Part shown: one piece after another, positions 46,177-56,207 of the stretch
Layout of the letters: every line of letters begins with the position of its first letter
Numbering within the stretch: position 1 is the stretch's first letter
NCBI GenBank assembly: GCA_964640655.1
Contig: CAZXFT010000004.1
Location: forward strand, 1 to 64,000
Direction: 5' to 3'
From: BJGO01 sp964640655
GTDB taxonomy: Bacteria > Bacteroidota > Bacteroidia > Chitinophagales > UBA10324
DNA length: 64,000 bases
The notes under the pieces: generated by a model
The model's input: the letters and a program-made list of their open reading frames with translations, nothing else
Database searches by the model: none
What the model was told of the DNA's origin: nothing
Made by a program: the position numbers and the translations under genes

Positions 46177-47376
46177 ATGACATCCGACAATCCGATAACA
46201 CTTTCATTCGAAGACACCGAAACAGCATTTTCATACAAAAGTAATGCGGCATTAAGCAAGGCTCATTTATTATTCAGAATGATGAACAACAATACATTGG
46301 TAAAAATTGGAACCAGAGTAACTCCCTGGGCTATGGAGATAGGACTTCCGATAAAAGGCATTGTACGATCCACCATATTCAGTCAGTTTTGCGGTGGCGA
46401 AACACTAGATGAAACGCAAGCTATAATTGACACCCTGGCCACCCATAATGTAGGTGTTATTCTTGATTACGGTGTTGAAGGAAAAGAAAGCGATGCTGAA
46501 TTTGAAAGAGCGACTCAGGCATTTATCCGCTCTATGGATTTTGCAGGTCAACATCAGAGTATTCCTTTTGTGAGTGTAAAGGTTACAGGTCTTACTGCAT
46601 TTGCCTTGCTTGAAAAAATAAATCAAAAAGCCCCGCTTAGCGAAAGTGAACTAAAGATGTGGCAGCAAACTGAAGATAGACTGGAACGGATTTGTGAAAC
46701 TGCTTCTCGTAATGGAGTGAGTCTTATGATTGATGCTGAGGAAAGTTGGATACAGGATGCCATTGATGATTTATGTGAAAAATTGATGATTCGCTATAAT
46801 CATCAGCGTGCTGTAGTCATTAACACCATTCAATTGTACAGACACGACCGTTTACAATTTTTAAAAGAAGCGCATCAAAGATTGAGCAAACATCAAATAA
46901 TTCAAGGTTATAAATTGGTGCGCGGTGCATATATGGAGAAAGAACGCAAACGCGCATCAGATATGGGTTATCCATCACCAATACAACCGGATAAAGAAAG
47001 TAGTGATCGCGATTATAATCTGGCTATAGATTTTTGTCTGCAACATTTGAACGATACTTTACTATGTGTGGCATCACACAACGAATTTAGTAACCGCTAT
47101 GCCGCACAGCGGGCAATTCAGCTCAAAATTGACAAGCAGCATAAACACCTGCATTTTTCACAGTTGTTGGGTATGAGTGATAATATAACTTTCAACATTG
47201 GCAAGGCAGGATATAATGTAACCAAGTATGTGCCCTATGGTCCGGTGAAGGATGTAATTCCTTATCTGATGCGACGTGCACAGGAGAACACCTCTGTGGC
47301 CGGTCAAACCGGTCGCGAACTGTCGTTGATTCATAAAGAGCGTGCTCGCAGAAAGAGTACACGTTCATCTCATTGA
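46177..47376 (+). CDS. Proline dehydrogenase
   Basis: ATG 46177 (MTSDNPITLSFED) gives 399 aa; the longer frame overlaps the divergent gene and its promoter region. It is a PRODH beta/alpha barrel that oxidises proline to pyrroline-5-carboxylate with FAD. Family blocks include FCGGETLDE, LDYGVEGKESDAEF, SVKVTGL, LMIDAEESWIQDAIDDL, GYKLVRGAYMEKERKRA and CVASHNEFS. The mono-functional form, without a P5C dehydrogenase domain, is usual in Bacteroidota. It is not clustered with other proline genes. Confidence 0.9.
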   Translation: MTSDNPITLSFEDTETAFSYKSNAALSKAHLLFRMMNNNTLVKIGTRVTPWAMEIGLPIKGIVRSTIFSQFCGGETLDETQAIIDTLATHNVGVILDYGVEGKESDAEFERATQAFIRSMDFAGQHQSIPFVSVKVTGLTAFALLEKINQKAPLSESELKMWQQTEDRLERICETASRNGVSLMIDAEESWIQDAIDDLCEKLMIRYNHQRAVVINTIQLYRHDRLQFLKEAHQRLSKHQIIQGYKLVRGAYMEKERKRASDMGYPSPIQPDKESSDRDYNLAIDFCLQHLNDTLLCVASHNEFSNRYAAQRAIQLKIDKQHKHLHFSQLLGMSDNITFNIGKAGYNVTKYVPYGPVKDVIPYLMRRAQENTSVAGQTGRELSLIHKERARRKSTRSSH

Positions 47377-47518
47377 CTTTTTTACTATTCGACTCTTGCA
47401 GGGTTTGTGAACATCTGCCCGTAGCATCTGTAATATAGGGATTATTTGATTCTAACTTTACACTATGGTGTGGCGTTTAGCGTTTAACTTCCTTTCTAAA
47501 ACTTATATTAAGAACCCA

Positions 47519-48592
47519 ATGAAGATATTAAAAACACTGCTCGTAGTAATCGTTACGGTAAATATTGCTGAAGCACAAGTGCGCAAATACAGTAACGAAT
47601 TCCTGAACATAGGTGTTGGTGCACGTGCTCTAGGAATGTCCGGTGCGCAGGTTGCTTCAGTGAATGATGTGTATTCCGGATTTTGGAACCCGGCGGGCCT
47701 GATGTACAGCGAATCCAATTTTTCTGCAGCATTGATGCACAGCGAGTACTTTGCCGGCATTGCCAAGTTTGACTATGCTGCTGTGGTAAAACCAATTAGT
47801 GATGGTAATAAACGAATCGGTCTATCATTGATTCGTTTTGGTGTGGATGATATACCTAACACTTTGTTCATCAAAGAGCCCGACGGAAGCATTAACTACG
47901 ATAAGATTACATCATTTTCTGCAGCCAACTACGCATTTGTGGCATCTTATGCAAGCAACACAGGTATTAAGGGTTTAACATATGGAGGTAATTTAAAGGT
48001 AATCCACAACAACATTGGAACCTTTGCCAATAGTTGGGGTATGGGAATAGATGCGGGTGTTCAATACCGAAAAAAATACTGGAGATTTGGAGCAACTATA
48101 AAAGATGTTACCACAACATTCAATGCCTGGTCTTTTAGTTTCACCGATCAAGAGCAACAAGCTCTTCTAAGTTCAGGAAATGTTATTCCATCAAGTTCAA
48201 CGGAGTTAACAGCTCCACAAATTATACTTGGTGGTGCATACAATTGGAAGATTTCGGAGAAATTTAATCTGCTACCTGAACTCAACCTAGTGCTGACTAC
48301 AGACGGAAAGCGTAATGTGCTTATTCCAGCAAAGCCATTCAGTATTGATCCAAAGCTGGGTGTGGAAGGCAGTTATGCCAATATGATTTTTCTTAGAGCA
48401 GGTATAGGTAATATTCAGAAGGTAACTTCTGATGTTGATGCAAAACAGATTACAACCATGCAACCCAACATCGGTATTGGTATCAGAATTAAAAACATCA
48501 CAATTGATTATGCATTTTCCAATCTTGGTTATCTGTCTAACGCACTTTACTCGCATGTGTTTTCTGTTAAACTCGATATCAACAAGAAATAG
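47519..48592 (+). CDS. porV2: PorV/PorQ-family outer-membrane protein, PorV2-like
   Basis: ATG 47519 gives 357 aa with a signal peptide (MKILKTLLVVIVTVNIAEAQ). The N-terminal blocks FLNIGVGARALGMSGAQVA and VYSGFWNPAGL identify the PorV/PorQ family of 14-stranded, FadL-like barrels. In T9SS, PorV carries folded cargo from the translocon to the PorU sortase. The gene is 3 nt upstream of a PorU-like gene, the pairing that defines PorV2/PorU2. Confidence 0.88.
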   Translation: MKILKTLLVVIVTVNIAEAQVRKYSNEFLNIGVGARALGMSGAQVASVNDVYSGFWNPAGLMYSESNFSAALMHSEYFAGIAKFDYAAVVKPISDGNKRIGLSLIRFGVDDIPNTLFIKEPDGSINYDKITSFSAANYAFVASYASNTGIKGLTYGGNLKVIHNNIGTFANSWGMGIDAGVQYRKKYWRFGATIKDVTTTFNAWSFSFTDQEQQALLSSGNVIPSSSTELTAPQIILGGAYNWKISEKFNLLPELNLVLTTDGKRNVLIPAKPFSIDPKLGVEGSYANMIFLRAGIGNIQKVTSDVDAKQITTMQPNIGIGIRIKNITIDYAFSNLGYLSNALYSHVFSVKLDINKK

Positions 48593-48595
48593 ACT

Positions 48596-51500
48596 ATGAG
48601 AAATTTTTACCTGATAACATTCATACTTACTGCATTTCTTTTTTCTAAAGTTGTTCAAGCGCAGTATCCTAATAGTTGGATTAATTATTCTCAGAGTTAT
48701 TATAAAATCAAAATAGCACAGGATGGATTATACCGCTTAGCCGGAAGTACCATGCAATCTGCGGGAGTGCCACTTTCAACTATAGATGGTAACAAATACA
48801 GAATGTTTTATAAAGGTCAGGAAATACCAATCTATGTTTCTACAACAGGTCCGCTTAGCTCAACTGATTTTATTGAATTCTGGGCTTACAAAAATGATGG
48901 TGCACTCGATGCTCAGGTTTATAATAATCCATTGCATCAGGCTAATGATAAACTGAGCATATTCAGCGATACGTCTGCCTATTTTTTAACATGGAGCAGC
49001 GCAATTTCTCCAAACCAGTATTTAGTTACTAATAATGTTTTAACTAATCTTCCACAAAAAGAACCTTATTGTTGGTTTACATCAACCAATGTTTACGGTG
49101 GTTCTCGCGACCTTGTGGCTATTAATCGTGGTCAACCGGAAATTCAAGGGCAGCAAATCTGGGATTCAGACTTCAGCCAGGCCGAAGGTTATATTGATGT
49201 AACTTTTAATTATAATACTATTACACGAAATGTTTATACTCCTTTTCCATATACAGCCGGGCCTGCTGCAAAATTGAAAACTCAGTGGTGCGGTAAGTTT
49301 CCGACACAACACTTTATGCAAGTTAAAGTTGGAGGAACATTATTCACTCAGCGCAATTATTTTGGTTTCAATGTACAGCGTTTAGATACCATTTTCCCAA
49401 GCAACTCCTTACTCTCATCACCTCAAACAGGTGTGCAGTTCAGCTCAGCACAAAATCCAACCACTACGGTTGACCACAACGGTGTTTCATACATTCAAAT
49501 TGCCTATCCACGTCAGTTTAATTTCGATAATCAATCGCAGGTGTTTTTTGAATTGAATGCATCAGGTATTAAAAAATATTTAGCTATATCCAATTTTAAT
49601 GCGCAAAGTACAACTCCTGTCTTATATGATATCACCAACAAGTTGAGACTTGAAGGAGTTATTGCCGGCGATACACTAAAATTTGCTCTACCACCTTCGG
49701 CAGTTGATCGTCAGCTGGTTTTGGTAGCATATACACCCTCGGTAATTAAAGATGCTATCAACATAAAACCCGTAAGCTTTAAGAACTTCACCCTCACTCA
49801 AAATCATGGTGATTTTATCATTATTAAAAATTCTGTATTCGATAATGATGGTAATGGAAATAATTACCCCGAAGAATACCGGGTAATGAAGAATCAGCAT
49901 GGATATACTGCAGTGATAGCAGACATTGCCGATCTCTATAATCAGTTTACATATGGCGTGGAACTGCACCCAAGTGCCATCAGAAACTTTACTGATTTCA
50001 TTTTGGATACCTGGACCGATGTGCCTCAACAAAAATTTATGTTGATTATAGGCAAGGGTATAGAGTACATGAATTACAATTCAACACCTACACAGAAAGC
50101 GCTATGCTATGTACCTACATGGGGCAATGCCGGTTCTGATATATTGCTCACAGCATCACCAACTAGTACCGTTCCCCGTATTCCAATTGGCAGGCTATCG
50201 GTGCTCACAGCGGAGGAGTTAAAAAATTACATGAACAAGGTCGATGAGTTTGTAGCACAACATAACACGCCACAAACTATTGACAATAAATTATGGATGA
50301 AACGTGTGATGCATCTTGCCGGTGGTTCAAATGCCGATGATCAGTTCTTGTTTCAATATATTCTGAACTCATATGCAAAGCGTATTGAGGACTCCGTTTA
50401 TTTTGGTGGAAAGGCAAAACTATTTGCCAAGAACTCCACAGAACCGATTTCACTGGCCCAGTCTTCTGAAATGGATTCTTTGTTTAATACAGGCATATCA
50501 TTATTGACATTTTTTGGTCACTCCTCATATCAGTCTTTGGATTTCAATCTGAACAATCCTTACAATTACAATAATCAAGGTAAGTATCCGGTTATTGTAA
50601 CTAATGGTTGTCTGGTTGGAAATCTGTTTGCTCCCGATCAAGGGCTTGCTGCTCAATTCACTTTTGCCGATCAACGAGGCAGTATAGGTTTTCTGGCTCC
50701 ATCAACATTCGCAGTTTCCAATAGTCTTGAAGTTTATACCGAAAGTTTTTATCATAACATGACTCAGGAATATTACAACGAGCCTGTTGGTGTAATCATT
50801 CAGAAAACGATACAAAGAGTTATGAATCTTTGGGGATCTAATGTTGATAGAACGGTAGCACAACAAATGTTATATAACGGTGATCCGTCACTGCGATTAA
50901 ACGCACATGCAAAACCTGATTATGTAATTGAACCTCAGTCTGTGTATTTCTCTCCGACTACAGTTACTGCTGGCGTAGACACCTTTACTGTAAATGTAAT
51001 TGTAACAAACATTGGTAAAGCAATTAAGGATTCAATATATATTGATATTACACGAATACTACCTGGTGGTCAGCAAAATGTGATTACATATAGCAAGATT
51101 AAAGCACCGTTTTATATTGATACTGTTTCTTTCAAGGTGGCTAATAATACTCTTACAGGATTAGGACTGAATCAATTCAGTATTAAAGTGGAAGCCGATA
51201 ATCATGTGGATGAATTATCAGAAATGAACAATTCATTGAACGTCGACCTTGTGATACAATCTGATGATATCATTCCGGTATATCCCTATGACTTCAGTAT
51301 AGTTACAGCCCCATCAGTTAAACTCAACGCCTCTACTATCAATCCATTTTTAGCGAATGGTCATTATGTTTTCCAAATTGATACAACTGAAAAATTCAAC
51401 TCACCTCTACTTAAGAAAATTAGTCTAACACAAAATGGCGGAGTAGTGAGTTGGACACCACCGATCACTTTATCTAACAATGCTGTTTATTATTGGCGTA

Positions 51501-53587
51501 CATCAGTGGATACCATTGGAGGTAAGGAATACAACTGGCACAACTCATCATTCATTTATCTTTCCGGTTCTTCAACCGGTTGGAATCAATCGCACTACTA
51601 TCAGTATTTGTATGACACCTACAATAACATTGAATTACCTGATACACGCATGTTTAAATTCGTTGACGATGTCAAAAACATCAGTGTATTCAATGGTATC
51701 ACTAATAATTTTGGCGGCCCTCTTAATTGGGACGAACCGTCTTACTATATCAATAATGTTCGTTTAGCCAACTGGACATGCGGAACTAGTGTAAACTGGT
51801 TATTTGCTGTAATTGATTCTGCAACGGGTATTCAATGGGAGAGTGTAAGCCAGGGTAATGGCTTTGGTCAATATGGAAATTATCATTGCTATCCTAACAA
51901 CCTGAATGCTTTCTATTTTAATACAACTACAACTTCCAATTTTCAAACACTCATCAACTTTATAGATTCTATCCCACAGGGAAATTATGTCCTGGCTATG
52001 TCTATCAACAATCCGAACTACGCTGGCTTTTCACAGGAGTTGAAAAACGCTTTTCATACCATCGGCGCTCAAGACCTTGATACCATCACCACTAACAGGC
52101 CTTATGTGTTATTCAGCAAAAAAGGGGACTCCAATTATCCTGTATATGAAATTGTAGGTAGCAGTTTTAGCAGTGTCATTGATACTACATTTAAAATTAT
52201 TGGTCAGTGGAATAAAGGAAATATTAGTTCAGTTAAAATAGGCCCTGCATCAGAGTGGCAATCTCTAAAATGGAATATTAACCAGGTGGAGCAGGATATA
52301 GATGATGTTCGCTTGCAGCTGTTTGGTATTAAACAAAATGGAACTGAAGAATTAATTAGCAACAACATTGTTGCCAACGATACATCATTAAATGGAGTAA
52401 ACGCTGTTCAATATCCATACTTAAAACTCAAACTAAACCTTGAGGACACCACCAACAGTAGTGCATCTCAATTACAGTACTGGAGAATTAACTTCAAAGG
52501 AGTTCCTGAATTAGCCATTAACCCAACTGCTTTTTATCAAATTACCGACTCTGTTAATCAGTTTTCAAATTTCAAGTTAAAATATGCCATAGCCAATGTC
52601 AGTGAGTTCCCTATGTACAATGTCAAATGTCGTTATGTGATTACAGATGTCAATAACAACCCGACGACTGTTTTCAATTATATTGATACCATACCTGCCA
52701 ATGATACAGTCATTGCTCAGTTGAACTACCTCATTAGCTCTTCATCATTCTTTGGTTTAAATAAGTTGTTGATCGAAATCAATCCAATAGATGCCGACTA
52801 CAAACAGGAGCAATACCACTTCAATAATTATGCATCGATGACATTTAATGTTGGTCGTGATAATGTAAACCCTTTGCTGGATGTAACCTTCGATGGACAG
52901 CATATATTGGATGGGGATATCATATCTGCACGACCTGAAATTCATGTGCGCTTAAAAGATGAAAGCAATAAGATGCCTTTAAATGATACTTCATTAATGA
53001 AGATTAAACTCATCTATCCTGATGGCACTATTAAAAAAGTTAAGCTTGATGGAATTGTCAATGAGTTTTATCCGGCAGACAGCACAAAACTCGATCAGGA
53101 TAATACAGCTCGTGCCATTTTGAAACCAATATTTGACATGGATGGCAAATACCAGTTAATTGTGCAGGGCTACGACAGAAGTGGCAATGCATCAGGCAAT
53201 TACGATTACAAAATTACTTTTGAAGTCATCAATAAATCTATGATTTCCAATGTGCTTAACTATCCGAATCCGTTCACCACTCAAACACGATTTGTGTTCA
53301 CACTCACCGGGTATAAAGTGCCAGACTTCTTTAAAATTCAAATACTTACTGTTACCGGTAAAGTTGTGAAAGAGATATACAAGAACGAACTCGGAACCAT
53401 CAACATCGGTCGCAACATTACAGAGTATGCATGGGATGGGACAGATCAGTATGGTGATGCTTTAGCTAATGGATTATACCTGTACCGCATCATTACACGC
53501 ATTGATGATCAGGAAATTGAGCGCTACGAAACGTCAGCCGATAAATACTTCAAGAACAACATCGGCAAAATGTTTTTGATGCGTTAG
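48596..53587 (+). CDS. porU2: C25-family (gingipain-like) putative T9SS sortase, PorU2-like
   Basis: This 1663-aa protein has a signal peptide ending KVVQAQ, then an N-terminal beta region. The peptidase C25 domain (about 400-770) carries the catalytic His642 in FFGHSS and Cys672 in VTNGCLVGNLF. CARDB-like and other beta domains follow. The C-terminus (NYPNPFTTQTRFVFTL...GLYLYRI) resembles FlgD/T9SS sorting folds. PorU removes the sorting domain and attaches cargo to lipopolysaccharide; PorU2 is the second, less studied paralogue. It is directly coupled to porV2. The sortase role is inferred. Confidence 0.87.
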   Translation: MRNFYLITFILTAFLFSKVVQAQYPNSWINYSQSYYKIKIAQDGLYRLAGSTMQSAGVPLSTIDGNKYRMFYKGQEIPIYVSTTGPLSSTDFIEFWAYKNDGALDAQVYNNPLHQANDKLSIFSDTSAYFLTWSSAISPNQYLVTNNVLTNLPQKEPYCWFTSTNVYGGSRDLVAINRGQPEIQGQQIWDSDFSQAEGYIDVTFNYNTITRNVYTPFPYTAGPAAKLKTQWCGKFPTQHFMQVKVGGTLFTQRNYFGFNVQRLDTIFPSNSLLSSPQTGVQFSSAQNPTTTVDHNGVSYIQIAYPRQFNFDNQSQVFFELNASGIKKYLAISNFNAQSTTPVLYDITNKLRLEGVIAGDTLKFALPPSAVDRQLVLVAYTPSVIKDAINIKPVSFKNFTLTQNHGDFIIIKNSVFDNDGNGNNYPEEYRVMKNQHGYTAVIADIADLYNQFTYGVELHPSAIRNFTDFILDTWTDVPQQKFMLIIGKGIEYMNYNSTPTQKALCYVPTWGNAGSDILLTASPTSTVPRIPIGRLSVLTAEELKNYMNKVDEFVAQHNTPQTIDNKLWMKRVMHLAGGSNADDQFLFQYILNSYAKRIEDSVYFGGKAKLFAKNSTEPISLAQSSEMDSLFNTGISLLTFFGHSSYQSLDFNLNNPYNYNNQGKYPVIVTNGCLVGNLFAPDQGLAAQFTFADQRGSIGFLAPSTFAVSNSLEVYTESFYHNMTQEYYNEPVGVIIQKTIQRVMNLWGSNVDRTVAQQMLYNGDPSLRLNAHAKPDYVIEPQSVYFSPTTVTAGVDTFTVNVIVTNIGKAIKDSIYIDITRILPGGQQNVITYSKIKAPFYIDTVSFKVANNTLTGLGLNQFSIKVEADNHVDELSEMNNSLNVDLVIQSDDIIPVYPYDFSIVTAPSVKLNASTINPFLANGHYVFQIDTTEKFNSPLLKKISLTQNGGVVSWTPPITLSNNAVYYWRTSVDTIGGKEYNWHNSSFIYLSGSSTGWNQSHYYQYLYDTYNNIELPDTRMFKFVDDVKNISVFNGITNNFGGPLNWDEPSYYINNVRLANWTCGTSVNWLFAVIDSATGIQWESVSQGNGFGQYGNYHCYPNNLNAFYFNTTTTSNFQTLINFIDSIPQGNYVLAMSINNPNYAGFSQELKNAFHTIGAQDLDTITTNRPYVLFSKKGDSNYPVYEIVGSSFSSVIDTTFKIIGQWNKGNISSVKIGPASEWQSLKWNINQVEQDIDDVRLQLFGIKQNGTEELISNNIVANDTSLNGVNAVQYPYLKLKLNLEDTTNSSASQLQYWRINFKGVPELAINPTAFYQITDSVNQFSNFKLKYAIANVSEFPMYNVKCRYVITDVNNNPTTVFNYIDTIPANDTVIAQLNYLISSSSFFGLNKLLIEINPIDADYKQEQYHFNNYASMTFNVGRDNVNPLLDVTFDGQHILDGDIISARPEIHVRLKDESNKMPLNDTSLMKIKLIYPDGTIKKVKLDGIVNEFYPADSTKLDQDNTARAILKPIFDMDGKYQLIVQGYDRSGNASGNYDYKITFEVINKSMISNVLNYPNPFTTQTRFVFTLTGYKVPDFFKIQILTVTGKVVKEIYKNELGTINIGRNITEYAWDGTDQYGDALANGLYLYRIITRIDDQEIERYETSADKYFKNNIGKMFLMR

Positions 53588-54444
53588 TGCGATTTTAGAA
53601 ATAGTAAATCGCTGATAGCAAGAACAGCAAACACAACTGAGGCAATGCCATTAGTAGTGAAAAACGCACGGTTAACCCTTGACAGGTCATTGACTTTGAC
53701 GATAGAGTGTTGATAGTATAACAGTATAATGAATAGTGCTATGCCGCTGAAGAAAAGTACTGAGAAATTTCCGTAGACACCTGTTAATATAAGTATGGAT
53801 GCACTGATAAAATGAAACACCCTGCTGAGAGTCAATGCTTTATTAGCTCCTAACCATGCCGGTATTGAGTGCAAATGATTTTCACGATCAAAAGTCTCAT
53901 CCTGCAAAGCATAAATAATGTCAAAACCGCTGACCCAGAAAAGCACTACAAACGACAACATAACCGGCAATAAAGCAAATGAAGCCGTGATCGTCAAATA
54001 AGCGCCAATAGGGGCTAATGATAATCCTAGACCTAATATCAGATGTGCCAATGGTGTGAAACGTTTGCTATAGCTGTATCCTAAAATTACCAATAACGCT
54101 ACAGGAGAGAGATAAAAACATATTTTGTTGATGAAAAACGTGGTGAGTATGAACCCTGTTGAAGTGATGATCACCAATATTAATACTGATGATTTACTTA
54201 CTTTTCCACTTGGTATTTCCCGCACTACTGTGCGGACATTTTTAGAATCAAAGTCAGCATCGGTATATCGATTAAAGGCCATAGCGGCGGTTCGGGCTAA
54301 TACCATGCACATCAACATTTTGATAAATAATATTAAATTAAATGCAGCTTGCTGCTCATGGTATGCCAGTATAAAACCGAGTATAGCGAAAGGTAAAGCA
54401 AAGATGGTGTGGCTGAATACCACCAACGAAAAGTATTTTTTCAT
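53584..54444 (-). CDS. UbiA-family polyprenyltransferase
   Basis: ATG 54444 (the longer frame needs TTG) gives a 286-aa integral membrane enzyme with about eight helices. The two Asp-rich prenyl-diphosphate motifs are FNRYTDADFDSKN and DIIYALQDETFDRE. It attaches a polyprenyl chain to an aromatic ring in quinone synthesis. Its resemblance to 4-hydroxybenzoate prenyltransferase in an organism expected to use menaquinone suggests an MqnP-like role in the futalosine route, but no mqn gene is nearby to support that. Its 3' end overlaps porU2 by 4 nt. Confidence 0.87.
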   Translation of the reverse strand: MKKYFSLVVFSHTIFALPFAILGFILAYHEQQAAFNLILFIKMLMCMVLARTAAMAFNRYTDADFDSKNVRTVVREIPSGKVSKSSVLILVIITSTGFILTTFFINKICFYLSPVALLVILGYSYSKRFTPLAHLILGLGLSLAPIGAYLTITASFALLPVMLSFVVLFWVSGFDIIYALQDETFDRENHLHSIPAWLGANKALTLSRVFHFISASILILTGVYGNFSVLFFSGIALFIILLYYQHSIVKVNDLSRVNRAFFTTNGIASVVFAVLAISDLLFLKSH

Positions 54445-54467
54445 AAAGCAGGGCAAAATTACATAGG

Positions 54468-56138
54468 CTATGCACTTTGAAGTGCATGAGCTTTACGCTT
54501 CAACAAATAGGCATTCATCTCATCAAGGTTCAAGGCATTGAACAGATAATCTTTGGTTAAGCCGCCTTTGCGAGCAGCCAGCATTCCATAATGTATGTCG
54601 TGTATGCCTTCCACGCTGTGAGCATCAGGATTTACAGAAATCTTTACACCTTTTTCCATTGCGTAATATATCCACTCCCAATCCAAGTCAAGTCGCCATG
54701 GATTGGCATTTAATTCAATCACCACCTGATGTTGAGCGCAGCTGTCTATAATTTTTTCATAATGCAATGGATAACCGGCACGTGAAAGAAGCAGTCTTCC
54801 GGAAGGATGTCCAAGTATAGTGGTGTATGGATTCTCAATGGCGCGCAATAATCGGTTTGTTGCCTTTTCAATATCCATATTTAATATAGAATGCACTGAT
54901 GCTATCACGCAATCGAATGAACGCAAAATTTTATCATCGTAATCCAGCGAACCATCAAAGAGAATATCACTTTCTATGGATTTAAAAATTTTAAACGGGG
55001 AAAGTTTATTGTTCAGTTCATCAATCTCATGCTGCTGTTGAAGCACGCGCTCAACCGACAATCCATTTGCATAAAACGCACTCGCTGAGTGATCGCTCAT
55101 CACCAAATACTGCATTCCCATTTTAATACAGTACTGCGCCATTTCTTCTATAGTATTCAATCCATCTGACCATGTGCTGTGATTATGTATGATGCCTTTG
55201 ATATCTTTCAAGTCGGCTAATGCAGTAGTCTCATTTTTTTTGATCCATTCAAATTCTTTATGACCATTACGCATTTCGGGAACAATGTATGATATGGCCA
55301 CTTCTTCAAATATTTCCAGCTCGGAATTAAAAGATTTTGAGAAATCAATATTGAAATGTGAAAGAAAATTTTCGTGTCCTGTTGTTTTAAATAATGTGGA
55401 TACAAATTCATGTTCTGTACAACAGGTGATATAAAGGGGCAGGTTAAAATGATTCACCAATACCATATGATCTTCAACACGCTCACAGGTGTATATCGGG
55501 GAAAGTTTCTTATGAACTTCTAGTGCTGATTCAGCTATCACATAATCCAAACGATTCAATACAACATCTCTGCGGCGAAAAGCACCACTGATACTCACAT
55601 GTTTTCCTGAAAAAATATCTTTCAATTCATTTTCAAACGCCAGAGCATCATGCTCCATCAGGGAGTAATGCAAATTGCCGGCACTGATTTTCATAAATTC
55701 AATTTTCTCCAACACACTTTGTTGTGTTTTGGAGCCGAATCCTTTCAACAACATCAGTCGGTTTTCTCGACAGGCGTACTCAAGCTCGCCAATAGATTCA
55801 ATACCCAATTCCTTCCAGATAGTCCCTACTTTTTTTGGACCAAGACCTTTGATATGCAACATCTGAATTATACCCGGAGGTGTTTTCTCTATCAATTGCT
55901 GCAATTGTGGCATAGTTCCGGTTTTCAAAAGCGTAAGAATTTTTTCCTGTATAGCCTGTCCTATTCCGGGAATGGAAGCTATTTCTTCAAGACTCATGGT
56001 TGAAAGCTCTTTTCCAACTTTACCAAGCTGAAATGCAGCATTCATATAGCTCTTTGCTTTAAAGGAATTTTCACCGTGTACCTCCATCAGCTTTCCCATC
56101 AGTTCCAGTGCATTTTCAATTTCTGTGTTCGTTAACAT
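54468..56138 (-). CDS. PolX-like protein: HhH and X-family palm with degenerate polymerase site, plus intact PHP domain
   Basis: ATG 56138 gives 556 aa. Residues 1-~150 form the 8-kDa/HhH region (SIPGIGQAIQEKI, IKGLGPKKVGTIW). The palm signature GSxRR...DxD reads GAFRRRDVVLNRLDY, so the first catalytic Asp is Arg196 and only Asp198 remains. The C-terminal PHP domain (from ~310) keeps its metal ligands: IIHNHSTWSDG, MSDHSASA, ESDIL, SVHS, GHPSGR, NPDAH. It may be a PHP nuclease or repair factor without polymerase activity. It is divergent from the type B cargo gene. Confidence 0.85.
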   Translation of the reverse strand: MLTNTEIENALELMGKLMEVHGENSFKAKSYMNAAFQLGKVGKELSTMSLEEIASIPGIGQAIQEKILTLLKTGTMPQLQQLIEKTPPGIIQMLHIKGLGPKKVGTIWKELGIESIGELEYACRENRLMLLKGFGSKTQQSVLEKIEFMKISAGNLHYSLMEHDALAFENELKDIFSGKHVSISGAFRRRDVVLNRLDYVIAESALEVHKKLSPIYTCERVEDHMVLVNHFNLPLYITCCTEHEFVSTLFKTTGHENFLSHFNIDFSKSFNSELEIFEEVAISYIVPEMRNGHKEFEWIKKNETTALADLKDIKGIIHNHSTWSDGLNTIEEMAQYCIKMGMQYLVMSDHSASAFYANGLSVERVLQQQHEIDELNNKLSPFKIFKSIESDILFDGSLDYDDKILRSFDCVIASVHSILNMDIEKATNRLLRAIENPYTTILGHPSGRLLLSRAGYPLHYEKIIDSCAQHQVVIELNANPWRLDLDWEWIYYAMEKGVKISVNPDAHSVEGIHDIHYGMLAARKGGLTKDYLFNALNLDEMNAYLLKRKAHALQSA

Positions 56139-56207
56139 ACCAGCATTTGATGCTTTGAAAAATACTAAAGCTATTTTAACTAACTTTCGATGCAATTCAG
56201 AGCATAA

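Noticed and set aside
48287..48658. 123-codon minus-strand frame across the porV2-porU2 junction
   Set aside because: It is antisense to two well-supported genes and has Cys/His-rich shadow composition.
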